DNA of 64,000 bases from contig NZ_JAIULG010000003.1 in NCBI RefSeq assembly GCF_020169415.1, forward strand, positions 144,576-208,575. Reading direction: 5' to 3'. The notes beneath the pieces are model-generated. The model did not search any database and had not been told where the DNA came from. It saw only the letters and a list, made by a program, of their open reading frames with translations. The stretch's first letter is position 1; each line of letters opens with the position of its first letter. Shown piece by piece: positions 9,401-17,213 of this stretch. The DNA is from Tsukamurella sp. M9C. Its GTDB lineage: Bacteria > Actinomycetota > Actinomycetes > Mycobacteriales > Mycobacteriaceae. Made by a program: the position numbers and the translations under genes.

Positions 9401-9975
9401 CCGCCATGACCTCCGCCACGCCGAGCAGCTGGGCCGCGGCCGCCCGGTCCGGCGCGGCGGAGCGCATCCTCGACGCCGCGGCCGCACTCTTCGCCGAGCA
9501 CGGCGTCGCCGCGGTGGGCATGGACGACATCGCCCGGGCCGCGGGCTGCTCCCGCGCCACGCTCTACCGGTACTTCGCCAACCGCGAGCTGCTGCGGTCC
9601 GCGTACGTGCTGCGCGAGATGTCCCGGGCCCTCGACCACCTCGCGTCGACCGCGCCGCCGTCCGGATCCGCCCCGGAGCGCCTCGTCGCCGTGATCGAGG
9701 CCGCGGTCGCCTACGTGCGGGACCGGCCGGAGCTGCTCGCCTGGTTCTCCTCGGAGGACTTCGCCGTGGGCCCCGTCCTCGCCGAGAACGCCGGAGCGCT
9801 CGCCGCGGCGGCGTCGCGCTCCCGCGTCTCCACCGACCTCCCCCAGCTCGCCGATCCGCAGGTCTTCGACTGGGTCGTCCGGGTCATCGTCGGCCTCCTG
9901 GCGCATCCCGGGGCGAGCGCCGCCTACGAGCACGAACTCCTCGTCCGGTTCGTCGGGCCGATCGTCCGCGGATAG
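9397..9975 (+). CDS. TetR family regulator next to P450
   Basis: 192 aa. The N-terminal helix-turn-helix (about residues 25-70: RILDAAAALFAEHGVAAVGM ... AAGCSRATLYRYFANRELL) is the TetR type; the C-terminal ligand domain is not recognisable by eye. The ATG overlaps the P450 stop (ATGA), so it is cotranscribed with the P450 and probably controls it. The same P450-TetR pairing is seen for Rv1256c-Rv1255c. A second ATG at 9406 is also possible. Confidence 0.85.
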   Translation: MTAMTSATPSSWAAAARSGAAERILDAAAALFAEHGVAAVGMDDIARAAGCSRATLYRYFANRELLRSAYVLREMSRALDHLASTAPPSGSAPERLVAVIEAAVAYVRDRPELLAWFSSEDFAVGPVLAENAGALAAAASRSRVSTDLPQLADPQVFDWVVRVIVGLLAHPGASAAYEHELLVRFVGPIVRG

Positions 9976-10010
9976 CCGTCCGACGGGGCCCGGGCTGGCA
10001 CACTGTGGCC

Positions 10011-10763
10011 ATGTGTCCCGCTGAGCGGAACGACGGCGCCACCGTCGACCGCATCTCCGCGCTGCTCTCGGCGTACCGCCCCGGCGATGGCGGGCTCGGG
10101 GTGTCCGAGCTGGCGCGGCGCACGGACCTGCCCAAGTCGACGGTGCACCGCCTCACCGGGCACCTCGTCGCCGCGGGCCTGCTCGAGCGGTCCGGGACCG
10201 ACCTGCGGTTGGGCGTGCGCCTGTTCGAGATCGGCCAGCTCGCCACCGGCCACCGCGATCTCGTCGACGCGGCGCGACCGGTGCTCGCGGATCTGCGCTC
10301 CGCGACCCGCAACACCGTCCACCTCGCGCGCCTCGAGGGCACGGAGGTCGTCTACTTCGAGGTCCTGCCCGGACCGGACGCGCCGGACCTGCCGTCGCGT
10401 GTGGGCGGCCGCATGCCCGCGCACGCCACCGGTGTGGGCAAAGCGATCCTCGCGTTCGCCGACGATGCCGTCGTCGACGGCGTGATCGCCACGGGCCTGC
10501 CGCGGCTGAGCACCCGGACCATCACCTCCCCCGCGATCCTGCGCCGCCAGCTGCAGCGGGTCCGCGACGAGGGCGTGGCCTACGAGCGGGAGGAGTCCGG
10601 CAACGGCACCGTCTGCGTGGCCTGCCCCATCCTCGACGCCGACGGTGCCCCCGTCGCCGCGATCTCCGTGGCGGGCTGGAGCAACCGCATGCGCCCGGAG
10701 CGCGTCGGCCCCGCCGTCCGCGCCGCCGCCCTCACCCTCTCCCGCGTCACCGCCCCCAATTGA
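10011..10763 (+). CDS. IclR family transcriptional regulator
   Basis: 250 aa from ATG 10011 (an in-frame GTG at 10005 adds two). Winged HTH at about 10-70 (GVSELARRTDLPKSTVHRLT), IclR effector domain at about 80-250 (PAHATGVGKAILAF; VACPILDADGAPVAAISVAG). A CACACT -10-like hexamer six bases before the ATG suggests a leaderless transcript. A palindrome at 10015-10031, inside the first codons, is nearly identical to that upstream of hsaG, suggesting autoregulation and control of hsaGF. IclR proteins often control meta-cleavage operons for aromatic acids. The TGA stop is contributed by a palindromic repeat element. Confidence 0.88.
   Translation: MCPAERNDGATVDRISALLSAYRPGDGGLGVSELARRTDLPKSTVHRLTGHLVAAGLLERSGTDLRLGVRLFEIGQLATGHRDLVDAARPVLADLRSATRNTVHLARLEGTEVVYFEVLPGPDAPDLPSRVGGRMPAHATGVGKAILAFADDAVVDGVIATGLPRLSTRTITSPAILRRQLQRVRDEGVAYEREESGNGTVCVACPILDADGAPVAAISVAGWSNRMRPERVGPAVRAAALTLSRVTAPN
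10015..10031. promoter_or_regulatory. Candidate IclR-family operator at iclR start
   Basis: GTCCCGCTGAGCGGAAC: 16 of 17 bases match the reverse complement of the palindrome at 8076-8092. It lies 4 bases into the predicted leaderless iclR mRNA, a position suited to autorepression. Confidence 0.6.
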
Positions 10764-10820
10764 ACGATGTTTTGGAGAGCATTTCCGCAGGTCGCGTTCT
10801 CCAAAACATCGTTCAATCGG
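10757..10820. repeat. Palindromic element copy 1 (intergenic, supplies two stop codons)
   Basis: Perfect 20-bp arms at 10759-10778 and 10798-10817 around a 19-base loop containing TTTCCGCAGGTCG. Outer sequence is CAATTGAAC...GTTCAATCGG, as in the copies at 31398 and 56619. The arm TTGA gives the TGA of the iclR gene (10761-10763), and the other arm gives the TGA of the converging NTF2-like gene (10813-10815). Both strands are open in the frame reading (L)NDVLE...LQNIVQ, the same frame used inside fadE32. Confidence 0.9.
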
Positions 10821-11502
10821 GGAGGTGGAGGGTGAGTGCCGGTTCGGTGCCGGTGAGGTCGACGACGGCGAGGCCGCGACGGTCACCGTCGTAGACGGTG
10901 GCGGTGACCGTCGAGCCCGAGGCGAGGACCTTGCCCACCTGCAGCCCTCGCACGTGAAGTAGGTCGGCTGCCCGGCGGCGGCCCCTGCCGCCGACGCCAC
11001 GGATCCCGCCGAGGAAGCCGAGGGCGGCGCGCGTCCCGAGGGTGCGGAACAGCCGGGGACCGAGGAGCGCGCCCGCGGCGAGCCCACGCGGGCCGGAGAG
11101 CAGCAGCGCGGCGATCATGCCCCGCAGCTCCCAGTGCGCGTACAGCCCGGTGATCGCGGCGCCCTCGGGCCCGTCGGTCACGGTGTACCGCAGGTGCATC
11201 GGGATGTGCAGTGTGACGCCCGTGCTCATCGTCGTGTGCACCGTGAGGTCGCGGATCATGAGGCCGGTGCCCTCGCCCGGGACGATCAGGTCGTGCTCGA
11301 CATCGAAGACGATCCGGTTGGGCGCGATGAACATGTCGTAGAACCGCGCGATCGCGGCCGGATTCGTCTGCGGCGGCGGGCCCACCGGATCGTGGACGGC
11401 GCCTCCGGGCGCGAACAGCGCGGTCCAGGCGTCCTTGTCGTGCGCGGCGACCGCGGCGGGGGACGCCTCCACCACCCGCCGGATCGCTTCCGTGCCCGGC
11501 AT
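10813..11502 (-). CDS. NTF2/SnoaL-like (ketosteroid-isomerase-fold) protein
   Basis: 229 aa. The N-terminal 135 residues look like an NTF2-like barrel (AHDKDAWTALFAPGGAVHDPVGP; IARFYDMFIAPNRIVFDVEHD). The rest is Gly/Arg-rich followed by a short beta-rich end. This resembles Rv3519-type proteins of the mycobacterial steroid cluster as I recall them; no enzymatic role is established from sequence. The ATG directly abuts the stop of the upstream SDR (TAGATG), so it is the last gene of a three-gene minus-strand operon. Its stop codon lies in the palindromic element. Confidence 0.75.
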   Translation of the reverse strand: MPGTEAIRRVVEASPAAVAAHDKDAWTALFAPGGAVHDPVGPPPQTNPAAIARFYDMFIAPNRIVFDVEHDLIVPGEGTGLMIRDLTVHTTMSTGVTLHIPMHLRYTVTDGPEGAAITGLYAHWELRGMIAALLLSGPRGLAAGALLGPRLFRTLGTRAALGFLGGIRGVGGRGRRRAADLLHVRGLQVGKVLASGSTVTATVYDGDRRGLAVVDLTGTEPALTLHLPD

Positions 11503-12276
11503 CTACAGCTTCAGCGCGTGCGTCGCGGTGGCACCGCCGTCGGCGACGAACTCGGCGCCGGTGCTGTAGCTCGCCTCGTCGGAGGCGACGAAGAGCACCA
11601 GCGCGGCGATCTCGTCGGCGCTGCCCTGCCGCCCGATGGGCAGGCGCTGCTTGAGCCAGTCGGTGGGCGGCTCGTTGCCGCCCAGGGCATCGGCGACCAT
11701 CGCGGTGTCGATCATGCCGGGGTGCACCGAGTTGACGCGGATGCCGTACTGCCCCAGCTCCATCGCAGCCGACTTGGTCATGCCGCGGATCGCGAACTTG
11801 CTGGCGGTGTACGCGGTCAAGTACGGCATGCCGCCCAGCCCCTCGACCGACGACGTGTTGACGATCGACCCGCCGCCCGCGGCCTTCATCGGCTCGACGG
11901 CGGCGCGCATGCCGAGGAAGCAGCCGAACTGGTTGATCCGGATCACGCGCTCGTAGTCGGCGAGGGCGGTCTGCTCCAGGGCCGAGAAGAAGAGCACGCC
12001 GGCGTTGTTGACCAGCACGTCGAGCCCGCCGAAACGCTCCTGTACCTCGGCGACCGCGGCGGCCCAGTCCTCCTCGCTCGTCACGTCGAGGTGGCGGTAG
12101 ACGGCCGCGTCGCCGAGTTCGGTGGCGAGAGCCTCGCCCTGCTCGTCCAGCACGTCGCCGAGCAGCACCTGCGCGCCCTCCGCGACGAACCGTCTCGCGA
12201 CGGCGGCGCCCTGTCCGCGTGCGGCGCCCGTGACGAGCGCCCGCTTTCCGCTGAGTCTTCCGGTCGTGCTCGTCAT
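11503..12276 (-). CDS. SDR family oxidoreductase, hydroxysteroid dehydrogenase-like
   Basis: 257 aa classical SDR: GxxxGxG cofactor motif TGAARGQG (about 17-24), DVT near 65, NNAG near 92, catalytic Ser in NTSSVEG near 142, and YTASK near 156. End YSTGAEFVADGG is standard. Overall it looks like the 3-alpha,20-beta-hydroxysteroid dehydrogenase family (Rv2002/FabG3-like). Two bases separate it from the upstream SDR. A steroid hydroxyl/keto substrate is likely from context; the exact position is not known. Confidence 0.8.
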   Translation of the reverse strand: MTSTTGRLSGKRALVTGAARGQGAAVARRFVAEGAQVLLGDVLDEQGEALATELGDAAVYRHLDVTSEEDWAAAVAEVQERFGGLDVLVNNAGVLFFSALEQTALADYERVIRINQFGCFLGMRAAVEPMKAAGGGSIVNTSSVEGLGGMPYLTAYTASKFAIRGMTKSAAMELGQYGIRVNSVHPGMIDTAMVADALGGNEPPTDWLKQRLPIGRQGSADEIAALVLFVASDEASYSTGAEFVADGGATATHALKL

Positions 12277-12278
12277 GA

Positions 12279-13169
12279 TCAGCCCTCCAGCTGTGCTGCG
12301 ACGAACATGCGGTCGTCGCGGTCCGCGAAGTAGTCGCCGACGGCGGCGGCGAGCCCGGCGTCGTCCCACTGGCCGCCGTCGGCGTCGAAGCGGGCCTCCA
12401 GGCTCGGCGGCGCCATCAGCGCGACCATCCCGCCGTGCACCACGAAGACCTGCCCGTTGACCTTCGCGGCCTCGGGCCCGGCCAGGAACCGCACGAAGCG
12501 CGCGACGTGGTCGACGGACAGCGGGTCGACGGCACCGTCGGGGGCGTCGCCGAAGACGCCCTCCGTCATGGCGGTCCGTGCGCGCGGGCAAATGGCGTTG
12601 GCGCGGACGCCGTAGCGGCCGAGACCGCGCGCCGTGGCGATGGTGAGCGCGGCGATGCCCGCCTTCGCGGCGGCGTAGTTGGGCTGCCCGACGGAGCCGA
12701 ACAGGAACGCCTCCGAGGAGGTGTTGATCACGCGGCCGTACACCTCGCCGCCCGACGCCTTGGCCGCGTCGCGCCAGTACGCCGACGCGTTCCGGGAGAG
12801 CAGGAAGTGTCCACGCAGGTGCACCCGGACCACCGAGTCGAACTCCTCGTCGGTCATCGAGAAGATCATCTTGTCCCGGCAGAAGCCGGCGTTGTTGACC
12901 ACGATGTGCAGTCCGCCCAGGCCTTCCGCGGCGGCCATCAGTGCATCGGCCGTCTCCCGGTCGCCGGAGTCGCCGAGCACGAGCTCGGCGCGGCCCCCGT
13001 CGGACCGGATCTGCGCGACGACCTCCTCGGCCGCGGGCGAGACGTCGCCCACGACGACGGCGGCGCCGCCGCGGGCGAGGGCCAGCGCCTCGGCCCGGCC
13101 CAGGCCGGCCCCCGCACCGGTCACGATCGCGACCTTGCCGTCCAGGCTCTCCGTCTCTGCCCGCGTCAT
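12279..13169 (-). CDS. hsd4A: Steroid 17-beta-HSD4-type SDR (Hsd4A-like)
   Basis: 296 aa. TGAGAGLGRAEALALA near residue 17, NNAGFCRDKMIFSM near 95, NTSSEAFLFGSVGQPNYAAAK with the catalytic Ser/Tyr/Lys near 155-175, and a C-terminal extension beyond the normal 250-residue SDR. This pattern is that of peroxisomal MFE-2/HSD17B4-like SDRs. Hsd4A oxidises the beta-hydroxyacyl-CoA of the sterol side chain. Position supports this: it is divergent from fadE26 across two KstR boxes, as in M. tuberculosis Rv3502c/Rv3504. A related SDR sits at 41520, so the symbol is not certain. Confidence 0.7.
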   Translation of the reverse strand: MTRAETESLDGKVAIVTGAGAGLGRAEALALARGGAAVVVGDVSPAAEEVVAQIRSDGGRAELVLGDSGDRETADALMAAAEGLGGLHIVVNNAGFCRDKMIFSMTDEEFDSVVRVHLRGHFLLSRNASAYWRDAAKASGGEVYGRVINTSSEAFLFGSVGQPNYAAAKAGIAALTIATARGLGRYGVRANAICPRARTAMTEGVFGDAPDGAVDPLSVDHVARFVRFLAGPEAAKVNGQVFVVHGGMVALMAPPSLEARFDADGGQWDDAGLAAAVGDYFADRDDRMFVAAQLEG

Positions 13170-13186
13170 GTGCCACCCTTCGATGT

Positions 13187-13200
13187 AGGAACCTGTTCCA
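13187..13200 (-). promoter_or_regulatory. KstR-type operator for the hsd4A operon
   Basis: AGGAACCTGTTCCA is a near-perfect palindrome (GGAACCTGTTCC core is symmetric outside the centre) with the KstR AAC-2-GTT core. On the minus strand it runs into a TACATC -10-like sequence before the hsd4A start. Confidence 0.7.
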
Positions 13201-13266
13201 CCGGGGAGCGCGCGCTCCCTCCTTCAACGAAAATACTGCCGAGAGCGCGGTTTCGTTCCGCTTTTC

Positions 13267-13280
13267 TAGAACTTGTTCTA
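13267..13280 (+). promoter_or_regulatory. KstR operator before fadE26
   Basis: TAGAACTTGTTCTA is an exact consensus match. Its final TA begins the -10 hexamer TACAGT (13279-13284), six bases before the fadE26 ATG. Confidence 0.88.
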
Positions 13281-13290
13281 CAGTGGCGCC

Positions 13291-14472
13291 ATGCGGATCG
13301 ACTATGCGCCGGAACAGCAGGAGCTGCGGGCCGAGCTGCGCGCGTACTTCGCCCAGCTGATGACGCCCGAGCGCCGCGAGGCCCTGCTCGGGCCGGGCGG
13401 CGAGTACGGCGACGGGGAGGTGTACAAGGAGATCACCCGCACGCTCGGCAAGGACGGCTGGCTCGCCATCGGCTGGCCCGAGGAGTTCGGCGGGCAGGCC
13501 CGGCCCATGCTCGATCAGCTCATCTTCACCGACGAGGCCGCCGTCGCCGGCGTACCCGTCCCCTTCCTCACCGTGAACACCGTGGGCCCCGCCATCATGG
13601 CGGGCGGCACCGCGGAGCAGAAGGCCGAGCTACTGCCGGGCATCGCCGCCGGCGAGACCCACTTCTCCATCGGCTACTCCGAGCCGGAGGCGGGCACCGA
13701 CCTCGCGGCGCTGCGCACGCGCGCGGTCCGCGATGGCGACGACTACGTCATCAACGGCCAGAAGATGTGGACCTCGCTCATCGAGTACGCGGACTACATC
13801 TGGCTCGCGGCGCGGACGGATCCCGAGGCGCAGCGCCATCGCGGTGTCTCGATCCTCGTGGTGCCCACCGACGCCGAGGGCTTCTCCTGGACGAAGGTGC
13901 ACACCGTCGCCGGGCCGGGCACCTCCGCCACCTACTACCAGGACGTCCGGGTCCCGGTGACCTCGGTCGTCGGCGACCTGCACGGCGGCTGGAAGCTCAT
14001 CACCAACCAGCTCAACCACGAGCGCGTGGCCCTCACCTCCGCGGCGCCCCTGCTCGACTCGGAGCGGCAGGTGCGGCACTGGGCGCAGAACACCAGGCTG
14101 GCCGACGGCTCGCGCGTGATCGACGCCGAGTGGGTGCAGACCCACCTGGCCCGCGTGTACGCCCACGCCCAGTACCTCAAGCTGCGGAACTGGAAGATCG
14201 CCTGGGCCGCCGACCACAGCGAGCTCGGCCCCGCCGACGCCTCCGCCACCAAGGTCTTCGGCACCGAGTACGCCACCGAGGGCTACCGCCTGCTGATGGA
14301 GGTGCTGGGCAGCGCGGGGATCATCCGCGCCAAGTCGCCGGGCACGCTGCTGCGCGGGCGGATCGAGCGGCTGCACCGCAGTTCGCTGATCCTCACGTTC
14401 GGCGGCGGCACCAACGAGATCCAGCGCGACCTGATCGCGGGTGCCGGACTGCACCTGCCCGTGAGCCGCTGA
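13291..14472 (+). CDS. fadE26: Acyl-CoA dehydrogenase FadE26 (ChsE4)
   Basis: 393 aa. FAD/acyl-CoA motifs GYSEPEAGTDLAALRT (about 127-142), GQKMWTSLIEYADYIWLAAR, and C-terminal GGGTNEIQRDLIAGAGLHLP (about 370-389). In mycobacteria FadE26 pairs with FadE27 as a heterotetramer that desaturates steroid CoA esters with long side chains. ATG 13291 was chosen over an upstream in-frame start because TACAGT plus six bases gives a leaderless start. Controlled by the exact KstR box overlapping that promoter. fadE27 follows after 17 bases. Confidence 0.9.
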   Translation: MRIDYAPEQQELRAELRAYFAQLMTPERREALLGPGGEYGDGEVYKEITRTLGKDGWLAIGWPEEFGGQARPMLDQLIFTDEAAVAGVPVPFLTVNTVGPAIMAGGTAEQKAELLPGIAAGETHFSIGYSEPEAGTDLAALRTRAVRDGDDYVINGQKMWTSLIEYADYIWLAARTDPEAQRHRGVSILVVPTDAEGFSWTKVHTVAGPGTSATYYQDVRVPVTSVVGDLHGGWKLITNQLNHERVALTSAAPLLDSERQVRHWAQNTRLADGSRVIDAEWVQTHLARVYAHAQYLKLRNWKIAWAADHSELGPADASATKVFGTEYATEGYRLLMEVLGSAGIIRAKSPGTLLRGRIERLHRSSLILTFGGGTNEIQRDLIAGAGLHLPVSR

Positions 14473-14489
14473 GCGAAGGAGAGGCACCC

Positions 14490-15572
14490 ATGGACTTCAC
14501 CGTTCCCGAGGCACAGACCGACCTCGCCTCGCTCACTCGCCGGATCGCCGAGGACTGGGCTGAGAAGAACCCCAAGCCCGGCGATTCGGGCCTGTCCCGC
14601 GACCTGTGGGCCGCGCTGGCCCGGTCCGGCGTCCTCGACGCGGCGCTGCCCACGTCGGTCGGCGGCGGCGGCCTCGGCGTCACCGCCCACGCCGCGGTAC
14701 TCGCCGAGCTCGGCCGCACCGTCGCCCCCGCCCCGTATCTGGACACCGTCCTCGTCGGCGCCGAGATCCTCGCGGAGTACGGCACGCCCGAGCAGATCGA
14801 GACGTGGCTCGTCCCGGTGCTGCGGGGCGAGGACACCGTCGCCGTCGTCTTCGGCGACGACCACACCGGCTTCACGGCGAGCGTCTCCCCCGACGGGTGG
14901 CGACTCAACGGCGCCCAGACCGCCGTCTCGTCGGCGGCCTTCGCCGACACCCTGCTGATCGAGGCGACCACGCCGGAGGGGCCCGCGCTGTTCCTGCTGC
15001 CCCGGGACGCCAAGGGCATCAGCATCACCCGGCAGCACGTGGTGAACGGCTCCGACGCCGCGCTCGTGGAGGCCGCGGCCGTGCCGCTCCCGCGCGGGGC
15101 CCGTCTCCTCGGCGACGGCGCCCCCGCCCGGGCCCGCCGCCTCGCGACCATCGGCTGGTGCTCCCTGCAGGCCGGCATCACCGAGCGGGCACTCGAACTG
15201 ACCGCCGACTACGCCCGCACCCGCGAGCAGTTCGGCAAGCAGATCGGCAGCTTCCAGGCCGTCCGGCAGCGCCTCGCCGACGCCTACATCGACGTCGAGG
15301 CCGTCCGCCTCACCGTTCTCGAGGCGGCCTGGCGCGAGTCCGAGGGACTCGACGCGACCGCCGAGATCGCCACCGCCAAGTTCTGGGCCGCCGAGGCCGG
15401 ACATCGCGTGGCGCACACCACCGTCCACGTGCACGGCGGCGTCGGCATCGACACCGATCACCCCACCCATCGCTACTTCGTGGCGGCCAAGCGCGCGGAG
15501 TTCGCGCTCGGCGGCGCGACGGCCCATCTCCGCGCCCTCGGCGCGACCCTCGCCGGAAGGAACCCCGCATGA
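14490..15572 (+). CDS. fadE27: Acyl-CoA dehydrogenase FadE27 (ChsE5)
   Basis: 360 aa. It carries the partner-type signatures YARTREQFGKQIGSFQAVRQ (about 240-259) and HGGVGIDTDHPTHRYFVAAK (about 314-333), and lacks the SEPEAGSD-type motif of full acyl-CoA dehydrogenases, as expected for the second chain of the ChsE4-ChsE5 heteromer. ATG with GGAGAGG upstream. The stop overlaps the GMC oxidoreductase start (ATGA). Confidence 0.9.
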   Translation: MDFTVPEAQTDLASLTRRIAEDWAEKNPKPGDSGLSRDLWAALARSGVLDAALPTSVGGGGLGVTAHAAVLAELGRTVAPAPYLDTVLVGAEILAEYGTPEQIETWLVPVLRGEDTVAVVFGDDHTGFTASVSPDGWRLNGAQTAVSSAAFADTLLIEATTPEGPALFLLPRDAKGISITRQHVVNGSDAALVEAAAVPLPRGARLLGDGAPARARRLATIGWCSLQAGITERALELTADYARTREQFGKQIGSFQAVRQRLADAYIDVEAVRLTVLEAAWRESEGLDATAEIATAKFWAAEAGHRVAHTTVHVHGGVGIDTDHPTHRYFVAAKRAEFALGGATAHLRALGATLAGRNPA

Positions 15573-17212
15573 TCCGCAAGCTGTACAAGACCGCGACCAC
15601 CCCGCTGTCGCCGAACGATGCCGTCGACTACGTCGTGATCGGCTCGGGCAGCGCGGGTTCCGTCGTGGCCGGCCGGCTGGCCGACACCGGCGCCACCGTC
15701 GCGCTGCTCGAAGCGGGTCGCAACGACAACACCCGGCTCGCTCAGGTACCGGGCATGATCTCGATGGTCCACACGGTGCCGCAGCTCAAGTCCCGGGTCG
15801 CGTGGAAGCAGTACTCGGTGCCCCAGAAGTTCGCCAACGACCGGCGGATCCCGATGACGCGCGGCAAGATCCTCGGCGGCTCGAGCTCGATCAACGGCAT
15901 GCTGTTCGTCCGCGGCAACCGCGCGAACTACGACTCGTGGGCCGCCGAGGGCGCGACAGGCTGGGACTACGAGGGCGTGCTGCCCGCGTTCAAGCGACTC
16001 GAGAACTGGGAGGACGGAGCCACCGACCTGCGCGGTACCGGCGGCCCCATCGAGGTCACCCGCCAGCGCCACCTCACCGCGGCCACCCGGTCCTACATGC
16101 AGGCCCTCTCGTCCACGCTGGACACGCCGGTCATCGAGGACTACAACGGACCGTCGCAGGAGGGTGTCAGCGTCTTCCAGCAGAGCGCATCGGGCGGAAC
16201 GCGGTTCAGCTCGTCACACGGCTACCTCCGCGGAGCGCGGCCGAACCTGCGCGTGCACGTGGGGGCGCACGTCAAGCGGGTGGTGATCGAGAACGGACGC
16301 GCCACCGGCGTCGAGGTGCTCGACGGCAACTCCGTCACCACGATCCGCGCCAACCGCGAGGTCATCGTCTCCGGCGGTGTCATCGGCACCCCGCAGATCC
16401 TCATGCTGTCCGGCATCGGACCGGGTGCGCACTTGCGCGAGAAGGGGATCGACGTGCACGCCGACCTCCCCGTCGGCCAGAACCTGCACGATCACCTCTT
16501 CGTCCCGCTGACCTTCCTGATGAAGGATGCAGTGCACAAGGGCACGCCCCCGTACTTCGCGAAGGGCCTCGCCAAGGAGTGGCGCAGCCCCGGCGAGAGT
16601 TTCATGGCCAACACCGTCTTCGACGCCGCCGCCTTCGTGCGCACCTCGTACGCGAAGGACATCCCGGATCTGCAGATCCACTGCCTGCCGTGGAACTACC
16701 CGACGCCGAACCAGGACGCCGACAAGCTGCACATGGTCGATCCGCGGCCGGGTCTGACGATCCTGCCGACACTGATCTACCCGCAGAGCCGCGGCGAGCT
16801 GCGCCTGAACTCCACGAACCCGTTGGATCAGCCGTCGATCGACCCCGGCTACCTCAGCGACCCGCAGGACACCGAGGTGCTCATGGAGGGCATCGGCATG
16901 ATCCGCGAGGTGATGAGCCACCCGTCGGTCGCACCGATGGTCAGCGAGGAGTTCACCCCGGGCGCCGCGTACGCGGACGACGCCGCGCTGCGCCGCGAAC
17001 TCCCGAATCGCGTGCACTCGGTGTACCACCCGGTGGGCACCTGCCGGATGGGCACCGACGAGCGCGCCGTCGTCGATCCCGAGCTCAAGGTCATCGGCGT
17101 CGAGGGGCTGCGCGTCGCGGACGCCTCGATCATGCCGTCGATCACGGGCGGCAACACGAACGCCCCGTCGTACATGATCGGCGAGATGTGCGCGCGGTTC
17201 CTCGGCGCCTGA
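15569..17212 (+). CDS. GMC family FAD oxidoreductase (choline dehydrogenase-like)
   Basis: 547 aa. FAD-binding VIGSGSAGSVVAGRLAD (about 22-38), GMC signature 1 region RGKILGGSSSINGMLFVRGN (about 92-111), signature 2 region GGVIGTPQILMLSGIG (about 270-285), and C-terminal HPVGTCRMG ... ADASIMPSITGGNTNAP with the catalytic His/Asn pair. No signal peptide. Members oxidise alcohols. Its place inside fadE26-fadE27-fadD17 suggests oxidation of a side-chain hydroxyl, for example at C26 after CYP125 or on a plant-sterol side chain; that is inference. Cholesterol oxidase is less likely given the sequence. Confidence 0.8.
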   Translation: MIRKLYKTATTPLSPNDAVDYVVIGSGSAGSVVAGRLADTGATVALLEAGRNDNTRLAQVPGMISMVHTVPQLKSRVAWKQYSVPQKFANDRRIPMTRGKILGGSSSINGMLFVRGNRANYDSWAAEGATGWDYEGVLPAFKRLENWEDGATDLRGTGGPIEVTRQRHLTAATRSYMQALSSTLDTPVIEDYNGPSQEGVSVFQQSASGGTRFSSSHGYLRGARPNLRVHVGAHVKRVVIENGRATGVEVLDGNSVTTIRANREVIVSGGVIGTPQILMLSGIGPGAHLREKGIDVHADLPVGQNLHDHLFVPLTFLMKDAVHKGTPPYFAKGLAKEWRSPGESFMANTVFDAAAFVRTSYAKDIPDLQIHCLPWNYPTPNQDADKLHMVDPRPGLTILPTLIYPQSRGELRLNSTNPLDQPSIDPGYLSDPQDTEVLMEGIGMIREVMSHPSVAPMVSEEFTPGAAYADDAALRRELPNRVHSVYHPVGTCRMGTDERAVVDPELKVIGVEGLRVADASIMPSITGGNTNAPSYMIGEMCARFLGA

Positions 17213-17213
17213 G

